A stretch of 64,000 nt of DNA from Daucus carota subsp. sativus (Eukaryota; Streptophyta; Magnoliopsida; Apiales; Apiaceae). Made by a program: the position numbers and the translations under genes. The notes beneath the pieces were generated by a model. It was not told the origin of the DNA and searched no databases. It saw nothing but the letters and a program-made list of their open reading frames with translations. Position 1 is the stretch's first letter. Each line of letters begins with the position of its first letter. The DNA is taken from positions 8,150,501 to 8,214,500 of the forward strand of contig NC_030387.2 in assembly GCF_001625215.2 (NCBI RefSeq), given 5' to 3'. Shown here piece after piece: positions 45,401 through 56,166 of this stretch.

Positions 45401-45691
45401 ATCTATATTGTTTAAAGAAGTGGATTATAAGTGATAATTTACAAATTATTAGTGTTAAATAATAAGACTTATAAATTATTTAAATGTTTGAATAGTATTA
45501 TTAATAATTTAAAATCTAAAGTGTAACATGAAAAAAAGAGGAAAACATATAAATTACAAAGAAAAGCTAATTTTCAATTATGCGATCGATAAAGTAGTAG
45601 TTGAGTCTTGTGCTTCATTTGATGAGTTTTGTCATTGCATCCTATCTTAAGACTCAGCCAAAGCTCATCATACTATTCTTACTTTTTACTA

Positions 45692-46407
45692 CGCGCGTCA
45701 AACGGATAAAACGGATACGGATTTGTCCATATCCGTATCCACCTACTCAAAATCGGATCCGGATCCGGATACGGATAAGCAAATTTTAGAATAAAAAGAT
45801 CTGTATTCGTATCCGGCCGGATATTATTCGGATACGGATATTATCCGTATCCGCTTTTCAAACATCACCAAAAATCAAATATACATTGTGAGATTAATTA
45901 AAAATACATATTTTGAACCGTTCAACAGCAAATGTATACCTGGTCAGAAATTAATAACATACTTTAACAGAAGTTTGGGCATTCAGACAAATATTTCGAA
46001 CAAAATATTAATTTTAACAACTTAAAATCACAAAACAACATTATCTGCAACAATTTTAAAAAAAAAAAGCTTGATGAAGATACTTCCATTTTCTCTATTT
46101 GCAAGATACTTAATGCTTCTTTTTTATTCTAAATATTAATTCTTTTTCAAAATTTATATGATAAAGTAAAAAATATAAGTAAATAATAAATTTATATAAG
46201 TATTATTATATACATATAATAATAATTTCGGATACGGATATTTTCGGATACAGATACGCCTATATCCATATCCGTATCCGCAAACCCCGGATTCGAATAC
46301 GTATAATATCCGTTTTATTCCAGATACGGATTATATCCGCTTTTTCCCGGATACGGTAACGGATTTTTCGGACGGATATCGGATCTTTCGGATTTTTTTG
46401 ACAGCCC
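45692..46407. mobile_element. hAT-like nonautonomous element, 716 bp, with 12-bp flanking repeat
   Basis: Dense inverted motifs GGATACGGATATTATCCGTA fill both ends (45715-45860 and 46225-46395). The tips CGCGTCAAA and, on the other strand, GGGCTGTCAAA are inverted. The same 12 bases, TACTTTTTACTA, lie directly outside each end (45680-45691 and 46408-46419). It shares its repeat motif with 24361-24784 and is noncoding. Confidence 0.8.
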
Positions 46408-46419
46408 TACTTTTTACTA

Positions 46420-46835
46420 GTACTGGATATTTATTGTTACAGATTCAACATATCGGTGCAACCAACAAAATATGCATATAGAGCTATAAATAAAGTACTT
46501 GATCCCTTGCCGTCTTCATCTCCGTGATTTTAATCTATTAGGTGAATTTTGAAGGGGGGAAAAACTGTAATCAAAGAAGATGCATGGATAATTACTAGTG
46601 TACACTAACTTCCTATACCTGAGTAAAAAATATCTCAGGAACATTCTTCCGATATCAAAATTAAAAAACATAACCACCCCCACCTTAAATAAGTACAGCA
46701 CATACAGGCTGCTTTCCTTGATAATTTGGGCCTTAAAGTAGTAAACAAACCTATATTTCCCACCTTACTATCATATCCCTTTAGCAGGCTAAAAACATCA
46801 AACACTAATCATCAAGATGCTTGATACATCTACAT
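46420..46835. other. Downstream flank of the RETICULATA-related gene
   Basis: Probably contains that gene's 3' untranslated region; no other feature was recognised. Confidence 0.4.
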
Positions 46836-49800
46836 CTATTGTACCCCACTCCATCTGGCCCAGTCAACAAATTGCATGCCACCATACACATTATTTGCAA
46901 ATCGTACTCCGACTGTAAATGCCAATGCCACCGGCGGAACTTGCTTTGCCATTGGAGATGCTTCCACCAAGCGTTCCAATCCGTTAATAATCTGATATCT
47001 AGTGTTCGAAGAAAATCCAAGAAAAACTCCTGCGAGTTCAATAGGAACATTATCAATACTACAAGTGGAGCAGCAACAGATTAAATCCATTAATATATAC
47101 AGAGCAAGTGATTATATATATATAAGCCAACCTAGTGCATCCTCTTATATATTGCACCGTGGTGCACCATTTAATGTATTATAGAATAACATTAATCATC
47201 CTTTCACAAAACATAAAATTTGATTCTAATGTAGAGCACTATAATACAGAAACTAAAAAAATAACACTTAAAACTTGAAAAAAGAACTTGATCTTACATT
47301 TGGTTATACAGCAGAATAATTCAGGATAATTTTTATTAAACTGTAGAATCATTTTATAATACTTCATTAATTTCTTGATTTTTGGAGAAAACGTTAAATA
47401 GTTACATTTTTGATTCATTTTTTTAAAATTTATAACTATATTTGTATAAAACTATATGTTAAATATACGTATTATGTAGATTTTAATAATGGCGCACTAT
47501 ATAAGACTATAAGAGGGTGCACTGTGAGTGGAACCCTATATACACACATATATCATAATAACAATTCAAATAGAAGAAGATTAGGAATTTGGCAAGGCAT
47601 ACCCCAAAGTGCAGCGCTCTTAATTAGTGGTGGAACTGGAATGTCCGCTTCTGATTTCTTAACGTTCCTGAACATGTAGATGTATATGGTGATCAAATTT
47701 CGATTTTAAGCAACCTTGAACAATTGTGGTAAATCATCCAGCTCAATTAATCTACATACTGGTGGATTTAATTGACCAAATGAAGATCCTATTACCCAGT
47801 GTCATCTGATGCCATTTGGCAGCTTCTAAAAAATCTTAATAATGTCCATAAGTCTCGTCAACTTCTAAGACACTTCAAGATTTTTCAAAAAATGGAAAGA
47901 GGGGAGGGTGGACTTCACCGAACATCTCTATTCCATAAGGAGAGATCTGCGTAAATTTTACCGTCTCCATACCCTACTTCTAGGGCGAACATACCAAGTA
48001 TTTTTGGTTTTTTATATGCAGAGTAGCTCAATCTCCAAAAACATACTGTCTCACTGTTGGATGATTGTGGATCCTGATAATTTATGTACAAGGATTGAAA
48101 AGATATCCTAATGACATAGAGGCAGGAATCTAATATTCTTCACATTCTGGCAATGCAAAGGAATATTCCAAAACTATAGCCCCTAAGGGTAAGGCCCGTC
48201 AAACCCCTTAAGAAACACGAATAAGTTGATAACAGTTCACAAACTACTTCAATACAAAAAGGCAGTACTGCAGCTGCTCATTTACCAGACCAGTAACTAT
48301 GACTAACCACAGTAGCCATTCTTCAAAACTATTAAATCACTTCAAAAGTCTAATGCAACAAACTGTGACCCTGACAAATCATGTTAGCTCCAGATTGTTT
48401 ATCGAAAAAGGAGTCAAAAGGCTATTAATACCCCGTGCATTTACACTAACCAGTATCCATATGCAATTAAACTAAGACACAGAATTGTTTATAAGATTAA
48501 TCTTCTAGATGAAGCAATTTCCAGCTTGTTTCAGTTCTACAGATCATGTCATAGGCATATTCAATTAATCCAATCAGCTTTTACTGTAGTCAGTTCATTA
48601 ATTCATATATAGTTTTGGTAGCCAGTTCTTATATAATGTGATTTCTATTCCCTTTATTCGTAGCAGGCTTATTAAATGAATGGATGTAAGCATGCTATGC
48701 ATTCAAGATAATAAATACCTTTTGGCCGTCATGATCAGGTTGGCAATGCCTTGACCAATAATACCGCATCCAAAACCAACAAATCCGTACATAATGCCCT
48801 GGAAAATGCTGGGTCAGATAGTTTTGCATACATAAACACACAATAGACTTGCTAGTTGCTATGCATTTAACTAATTGAACAAAGAAAGATGGTGCAAGAA
48901 AAAAGTTGTCAAGTATTATAGAAAATAATACACAAACAAACAAATTAGGATAATAAAAACATGTATACAGGTTCACATTACTTTTGTATTCTCCATTTAT
49001 CAGCTGAACACAAAAGCTAGCCATTAATAAGATCAGTAAGAAGATAAACATCATGGGGTGTGTTCAAAGAAAGGCAACAACTTCAGCATTAATAGGCCAG
49101 CAGCACCTGTATTTACCTCCATGAGAGACAATGTGACATGTTATCTGGTCGGCGTTATATGATGTAACAAGTTCTGACTGTATTACGATCACGTCTAAAT
49201 CTAATTGCAACAGGTTGCTAGACTAAAAATCGCTCCAGTAGTTTCTGAAATACATGCTAGTCCTATTTATAGGCCGTTTGACTATTTGCACGTAACTTTA
49301 GGTGCTTTGACCATATAACAAAATTAATATATTTGTAATTTTCTCTTCTGAATAAAAATATAATATAAATATTTTTATTCAGAAAAAGAAAATTTAAAAA
49401 ATGCTAATTTTAGATATGTGGTCAAAGCTTCAAAAGGTCAAACGACCCATATAAAGGACCAGAGGGAGTATCATGGTTGTGGATGCAAAAGGATGTTCCT
49501 ACTCTCAGTGCTCTATGCTCTATATCTACTCTCAATACTCTAATTGTGGCAACCATTCATCCCATTGAAGGGAAGCATCACAGATTCACACGTCAACAGT
49601 TATTCGCATCTGTAAGGGGCAATGTGGTTATGATGGAATCACCTTTGGGGAAATTACTAATTTATGAAACATAGAAATATGCATCACTCTTCAAGTTTTC
49701 ATGTCTTGGGCACCCATCATTTCAAATTATTAAGTAGTTTAGAACAGTAATTGTACTTGCACTACGTTCAAACTAAAACAAAGACAATCGATGGTATGAA

Positions 49801-52800
49801 ATCTTAATATCAAAACTTGTCAAATCACACCAAATAGTGTAAAAGTGTCAAGTCAATGCTTATTTCCACAGATTCCCATGTTTGTGGAAGTATTACCTTA
49901 TAGAAGTAAGTGCCAATCCTCTGTTTTACTGTAAAACTACATCCTGGCCTTTCTGCCTCAAATACACTGCATAAATAAGCGCCAAAAGATATAGAGCCAC
50001 AGTCAAATGGGGTGAATAATGAAATTCAGAATGAAAAAGCACTACAAATCTCCAATAATAAGCTATTGCAACATATCTGGTTTCAAAGTTGATATCAGTC
50101 TCACAAAGTCTAGGTGTTCTCATCAAAACATTACATTCGTGAAAAGCTCAAAAACTTGTTAGGAAAAACATATTTAAGAATCGATAATATAATTGAATAA
50201 ACATGTACCACCCAAAAAGGTTAAGAGGGTAGCTCTAAGTTTAGTGTAGAAGATATTTAGCTGCTGTTATTATTCAGTATCTGAGTATGCTTCTTGAACA
50301 GTTCTCCACACTTCTTTGGCAGTCGAAAGGAACAAATACATCTTACCAATATTTACCTCCATTGCTGTTGTGACCACTGAAGAAAAATTTGTCCATTCAG
50401 TTTGTGAATGGTTATTTGAAGAGACTTTTGATTATCAAAAATAGTATAAGAAGTATCTTGAGGGTTTTGTAGGACAGATGAACCCCCTGAACTGTTCTTT
50501 GAGACTGTAGAATATGATGTGTTTTGAGGGCCTGCCATGAGTATCTTAAGGCTGAGAGTAAAGACAATTTCTAATAGAATTCTCAAGTGTAGCTCTGATA
50601 CCATGTAGAAATCAGAATTCTATATCATTATCTATGAAAAGATGAAGCCTTTATATAGGACATGTACAGACAAGAGAATATTTGGTATCAAGTGCCAAAT
50701 ATTAAGTATTAACAGCCTACGATTCGATATAACCAAGGCAACATTTAATTTATTTAAGTATGGAAACTATATCAATTATACAGCCTGATTTCCTACTCTA
50801 GGGATACTGGATAACAGCAGCTAATATCTTCTACATTCAGATTTTCATAAGCTAAGTAAATCCATTCCATCTTAATTGTTTATTTCTGTTCCAGCGAGTG
50901 CAATAGATACACCAGATCACCAATTACTCTTTTTACTGAAAAATTGTACAAGTCCTAATATAGGACAAACTATGTATATTTAATAGATGACTAATAAGGA
51001 ATCTTTATAGACTTCAACATCTAAATCTCGCAAGTACAGTTGAAAGTTTTGTTTGATGTTGTGTATATCAACCTTGACATGGCATTTTTGATAAACATCC
51101 ATCAACAGGATATAGAAAATGGCGTGGATGGAACTACTTGAAAGCTTTATAATGAGATAGACAGACAACCTGCTAGGAAGGGCCGCATAAGCATGTTGCA
51201 TACGTCCAAGTAATCCCTGAGATGTAGACAATCTTCCAATACGGGCATAAGGAGCCAACATACCAACTAACGCAACATTAACAACTACTCCAACCAACAT
51301 ATCAGCGGTATATAACTCAAATTCTGCCCAAAAATCTTTTCCCCTCGATTGAACCTCCGCAAACGTTGCACAACAAGTATCAATAACTATCTGCAAACCA
51401 AATTATCAGAGTACAATAAATATACATCGTCTAACAAACTGTAACAATAACAGAACAGACTGCTCACCTAAGGCCTCAATCAGGTCACTTACTAAAGGTG
51501 TCACAAACAGGGACAAACAAGCAACACACCTTAATCGTGATATCAACATAGAAAAAACAGGGAGGAAACTAGGAACTGAAGGAATATGTTGGGAAGTCAA
51601 TTCCATAGAGAGAAAAATTAGGAAGTTGCATAAATAAAGAAGGGGAGGAAATTTAGAAATATAAATTCTCTTTGTAATGTTTGGAGTCAGTTTGACCACT
51701 AAAATGCCTCAAAAATTTGTTACTACTTTATTCAATTAGAAGCAATACAAACTATCTTCTCTAAATTATATTTTTTACTTCTTTTGTTTTATGTATTTAT
51801 TATTAGTAACCAAATTTATTACAGAAAGCAAAAGAAGTGTATTTGAAGATAAACTTGATACAGTAACATAGCATCAGCTTGAACTTACAAAACTAAGTCA
51901 AATCGCTGATTTGTTTTCGTCGTGTTCAATAAACATATGCACAAATCAATCACTACAATTAAAAGTGCAGCTCTACTATCTCATAAGTGTAGTATTGTAT
52001 AAACTGGACCTCACTCTGCAAATTGTGAGGAGTTAAATGTTTGATGATTATATTGATTCTAAATGCAAGGAGCTTCAGTCTAATATAATTACCAACGATA
52101 TTGAACATATGTTTAATGGACGCAAACAGAAGTGATGACCCTTTTGGTTGGATGGTATCGCTCAATCTGCTCACCGGAAGTTGAGGGTTCGAATCTTGTC
52201 AAGAGAAGATGGTAATATTTTTTTTCCCAAACAGTGTTTTCAATGCTATAGTTGTAATTATGAGTAGAATGGAATATCAATTGAGCATATACCCTAGACA
52301 CCTAGACATTCGGTACTCAACAAAAAATTTAAGCTTGATTAGTTTTCCACACACATACAAAGTTATATTAAACTTGCAAGCAGTCTAGAGCATATCCAAC
52401 AAGTAGTGCCCAATCCAACAATTGCTGCCAAAAGAGTGAATATACATACCTCAGTTCCTATCTTGAAAAGAAAAGTAGGATCAGCTAACATTCGATTCCG
52501 AAGCATTCCACATGATCTCATAGCAAACCCCAGAGGCCAGGCTGACCCCTACAATCAAAAATCAGTAAATTCAATCCACATCACAAAAGAAAAAAAATCA
52601 GAAAAATACAAGCACATTTTTGAAAATGACATACCTGCAAATCAAGATATCTATCAAGAAGCACTTTCCTGATTCCAACAGTTTTGGCAGCCTCCAGCAT
52701 ATCAGAAGGAAGTTTGGCACCCCGAGCTTCGATTTCTCTCATCACCTGAGTAAAATTAAGCAAGGGACCAAACTCTTTCTCTTCCGGGTCACCACCCTCG

Positions 52801-53141
52801 CCATCGCCACCGCCACCAAGAGCCTTGCCATTACCAGCATCATCCCCACCATCCCCACTGCCATTATCAACATTTGGTTTGTAATCACTCTCATCTAAAA
52901 CCCTAACACCATTTCTCCCATTCAAGCTTTCACTATCTTCAACAACTTTATCAACCGCACCGATAGATTCAAACCCACCACCTTCTGAATTAGCTAAACC
53001 CCTTACTCTTAAACCATCTCCCACTCTCAAGTTCCGTACATTTGAAACCCTAAAATAGAAGAGCTTTTTAGCCGGACAAACAAGCTCATTTCGCAGATTA
53101 ACCGAATGGGCCGCTGCAATTCTTGAAGAATAGACGGCCAT
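46836..53141 (-). CDS. RETICULATA-related (DUF3411) chloroplast membrane protein, RER5/RER6-like
   Basis: Seven exons on the minus strand encode 411 residues: 52635-53141, 52450-52548, 51170-51390, 49897-49966, 48719-48798, 47603-47667 and 46836-47029. All junctions are GT-AG and in frame. The N-terminus looks like a plastid transit peptide. A Gly/acid-rich linker (SGDGGDDAGNGKALGGGGDG) follows. The DUF3411 core shows DMLEAAKTVGIRKVLLDRYL, WPLGFAMRSCGMLRNRMLAD, ELYTADMLVGVVVNVALVGM, PSSVFEAERPGCSFTVKQRI, GIMYGFVGFGCGIIGQGIAN, and a C-terminal NTRYQIINGLERLVEAS block. Three or four hydrophobic segments fit an envelope protein. Family members affect leaf mesophyll and plastid development. The start at 53141 is chosen over an in-frame ATG at 53207, which would add 22 residues. 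Confidence 0.93.
47134..47523. mobile_element. MITE with ~40-bp TIRs in intron 6 of the RETICULATA-related gene
   Basis: The left end AGTGCATCCTCTTATATATT and, on the other strand, the right end AGTGCACCCTCTTATAGTCT are inverted, followed by GTGCACCATT and GTGCGCCATT. Target duplication is unclear, so the superfamily is unassigned. Confidence 0.6.
49260..49470. mobile_element. Stowaway-like MITE in intron 4 of the RETICULATA-related gene
   Basis: The right end ACCAGAGGGAGTA and left CCTATTTATAGGCCGTTTGA are inverted. It contains the hairpin core TTCAGAAAAAGAAAATTTAA shared with 8785-8948. Confidence 0.55.
50245..50835 (-). mobile_element. Copia-type relic in intron 3, with LTR pieces in inverted orientation (fossil)
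   Basis: On the minus strand, an LTR of about 232 bp (50604-50835, TGTAGAAGATATTAGCTGCT to TTCTACA) is followed directly by the primer site TGGTATCAGAGC and a gag-like start (SLQITIHKLNGQIFLQWS). At 50245-50290 the beginning of the same LTR occurs again but on the plus strand. The element is incomplete and broken. Confidence 0.65.
52138..52215 (+). mobile_element. Possible tRNA-derived SINE fragment in intron 2
   Basis: An A-box-like TGGTTGGATGG and a B-box GGTTCGAATCT are spaced like pol III promoters, followed by a T-run at about 52218. It is short and without a clear tail. Confidence 0.4.
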
Positions 53142-53439
53142 TGCAGTAATATATGATTGCTGTGAATTGGGTATCCAACAACTTTCCTTGATTTTGTTAA
53201 ATAGCACTATATATGTCAGATTTCTAGTGTTTATACTTAGCTTTTCTTCACCTGAAACTCAAGAGGTGGCTGTATAATAAAAAAGATGAGATGGAAATAG
53301 CACGTGTAGGGTTTACCCTCCAAAACCCTTTATTTCGTCCACTCTCCCCTGAATCATTTCGGTTCTAGTCACTGTCAAAAAAAAAGGTTTGATTCCAGTC
53401 GAGAGGAGCTATTTATCTTTAAACTATTTTGAGCTTTTA
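53142..53439 (-). promoter_or_regulatory. Upstream region of the RETICULATA-related gene
   Basis: Leader and promoter are expected here; a CT/TA mix without a clear TATA box. Confidence 0.3.
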
Positions 53440-53730
53440 GGAGGGGTGTATCCCATTCGGATTTTAATGGATTGTTTTTAGTCTATGGATTTTAATGGAT
53501 TGTGTCTGGTTTTGATTTTGTACGGATTTTTCATAAAATGTCGCAGAGTCATCGGATTTTAAAGTATAATTTAAAATCCCAATTGAATACCACCAGATTT
53601 TGTAGCATAATTTGAAATCCCAATTGAATACCTCAAGATTTTAATGGATTTCAAACAATCCCAATCGAATACCCTCGGATTTCATGAATGCAAAAAAAAT
53701 ACTTTAAAATCTCAATCCAATACACCCCTC
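53440..53730. mobile_element. PIF/Harbinger-like MITE, 291 bp, TTA TSD
   Basis: A shorter copy of the family at 15000-15463: GAGGGGTGTATCCCATTCGG left, CAATCCAATACACCCCTC right, with TTA at 53437-53439 and 53731-53733. Part of the middle found in the longer copy is absent. Confidence 0.8.
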
Positions 53731-53923
53731 TTAAACTCGATAATAGATTCTGTAAAAAAAAAACTCGATGATGAATTATTTGAATAATTGTTTAGGACAG
53801 GCACTATCGTGAAAAATAGGAATCGTATTTAGGGATTAATTAGTAAATTAAAGATTACCGGAATGATTAATCGGAACTAATTTGATTTTAATTTTAAAAT
53901 TATATATAATATTTTATGATATA

Positions 53924-53975
53924 ATATAATATATTATAATATAATATAATATATTATAATATAATATAATATAGA
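53924..53975. repeat. AT minisatellite (ATATAATATAATATATTATA)
   Basis: Two to three units of about 20 bases in tandem within very AT-rich DNA. Confidence 0.75.
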
Positions 53976-54329
53976 TTTATAATCATAATAAATAGTATCA
54001 AATGAAAATTGTATAAACTCATCACAAAAATATTACCTATACACATGTATAATAAATATCATTACTTTTTAGGTTATCTCACAAATAACAACTTTTTTAA
54101 TTTAATGTATTGATTAAATCTAATTTTAAATTAAAAAAATTCAACTTCCTTTCATTTTAAATTTTTGCACTTTTTTCATAAATAATCAAGTTTGAAAGAT
54201 TTTTTGCACATACTATCACTTTTTAAAACAAATTGCAAAAATATTGTATTTCTGAAAATATTGCAAAAATACGGTGGTTACATATACAACTATATCTACA
54301 AACTGCTAACAACCATATATATATGCATA

Positions 54330-54440
54330 ATTTCGGTATTTTTGGTCCAGACTGAACCGGATTATTTCAGTTCGGTATGGTTCGGTCCATTATAGAATTT
54401 CGGTCCGGTTCGGTACGGAAAAAATTTAAATTTCGGTTTT
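54330..54440. repeat. hAT-like subterminal repeats (CGGTTCGGTCC type)
   Basis: Repeated TTCGGTATGGTTCGGTCC and TTCGGTCCGGTTCGGTAC motifs resemble the ends of the 3602-4499 element. A matching second end was not located, so this is probably a fragment. Confidence 0.45.
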
Positions 54441-54618
54441 GAATTTATTTTTAAAAAAAATTACATTTAGTTGCAACTGGTTGCAAATACAGAAAAATTA
54501 ATACCCATCCAATACTAATATAAACATTGAAACCTCAAAAGCAACTAAAACAACAAATTAAAAATCAACTAAAAGCAATCAACCTTCAACCTCGTCAGGA
54601 AATCACCACCAATCAAAT

Positions 54619-54984
54619 TTAATGAATCTCTAGTGCAACATGAAATGACTCAACATCAGCATCCTCTTCTTTGTCACTCCCATCGTCGCCATGCTCATCC
54701 GCTCCGCCGACTGGCCATACAATCGTCGCCGCTCGCTCATCACTGGTGATGAAACTCCGATCCCGATTATCGGAGGACTCCTTCGCTTTCTTCAAGACAA
54801 CACGAGACATAAAGACATAGGCGGAAGAGAGCAATGAAAGAGAGACAGGAGAGCAAGGAGATAGAGGAGAGAGGGATACGAGGAGAGGGTGGGAGAAAAG
54901 AGAGACAGAGAATAAATGAGGGAGAGAGACGAAGAGTTTACGAAGTACCGTATTTATACAATTTATATTTTTTTTTTCAACCAA
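54619..54984 (-). CDS. Hypothetical acidic ORF, not recognised
   Basis: A minus-strand open frame; its more plausible start is the internal ATG giving MSRVVLKKAKESSDNRDRSF and an acidic tail (DEHGDDGSDKEEDADVESFH), 63 residues. The segment upstream is a CT-rich, leader-like tract. No domain was recognised and no neighbouring exon was found. It is adjacent to hAT-like repeats, so it may be a gene fragment carried by an element, or chance. Confidence 0.25.
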   Translation of the reverse strand: MVEKKNINCINTVLRKLFVSLPHLFSVSLFSHPLLVSLSPLSPCSPVSLSLLSSAYVFMSRVVLKKAKESSDNRDRSFITSDERAATIVWPVGGADEHGDDGSDKEEDADVESFHVALEIH

Positions 54985-55644
54985 AAACGTGAATATGCAA
55001 TTAGTTTAATGAAGTAGTAATTTTGCAATTAAAAGCTTAAAAAACAGTGTACCGAATAATTTCTCTAAATTTTTTTCTTATAATGACCAGTTTTTGACTA
55101 ATTATATCAATTATTGACCAGTCAATTTGATTTTTGATCGACTATTCCAATTTCTGACCAATTTTTTCAAAAACTGAGTTATTATCTGATTAATGCTTAA
55201 ACAACACATAATTTGTGCCAGCTGTGATTAATCAAAAACTTTTTAAACATTGAGGATTTGGATTATTTCGAGAAAAGAAATCATAAAGAATTTGAAATAT
55301 TATCGACCAAACTTGAAATAAACAGGAGTCCGACTTTTCAAGTAATTATCAATTTGCTCATGCAATACACACAGGTCTTCCCTAAATTGTTAAGATTTTG
55401 GCGAGGATATAATATGAAATTTCATATTAATATATTTATATACGATTTTCAACATTTCAATATTTGATTAACATATTTACCTTATTCCTAAAAGCAATTT
55501 ATATCACTTGGTATGTACATTTATATCCACGCAGGCCTCTGAGGTTTTGTCGGAAAAAAGCAAAAGCTAAATAGGGTAATAACACCGTTGATCATACTAG
55601 TAATACTAGTAGTATATTCCCGTAACCAATGCTAAGTATATTAT
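54985..55644. other. Intergenic AT-rich stretch
   Basis: Contains short repeated TTGACCARTYAATTT-like motifs (55080-55165); nothing further was recognised. Confidence 0.4.
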
Positions 55645-55891
55645 GTGGGTGTTTGTTTGAGACTTTTAAGTCCACCTTCTGGATTATAAGTTATAAGCAC
55701 TTATTCGTACCGTTTGTGTAATAAGTCAAAAAGCACTTATAAAAAGCTAGGAATGCTAGCTTTTGTTTCAGTACTTCTACTTATTTACCAAACACTTTAA
55801 TCACTTATAAGTCTTATCCTGCTTCTAACTTCTATTCCACTTATTTATTTTAAGCAAAAAGCACTTATTTTAAGCTCACCCAAACGGCCCC
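55645..55891. mobile_element. hAT-like MITE, 247 bp
   Basis: The left GTGGGTGTTTGTTTGAGAC and right CCAAACGGCCCC ends are inverted-like; flanks TATATTAT (55637-55644) and TATATTAG (55892-55899) match at 7 of 8 bases. The interior repeats AAGCACTTAT. Relatives lie at 2095-2375 and 15700-15910. Confidence 0.7.
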
Positions 55892-56166
55892 TATATTAGA
55901 GCTTTACCCGCCAACTCCTCCTACTAGTACTACAGAAATACTAGTAATGGAGTTGTTAAAAATGATGAATAACCCAAATTGGACTCTGTTATTTTGGCTT
56001 GTTATCTACTCCTAGAGTTCTAGTACAGTATCAATCAGAAATCCCAGATCTTGGATCTCTGTGTTGTTAGATAGTGTATGTTGTTAGGGGATTATTAGGA
56101 TTTGGCTTTGTGTTATTGATTTAGACAAGGTGAATGTGATACATTTTTGTTATATAGAGATTAGAA

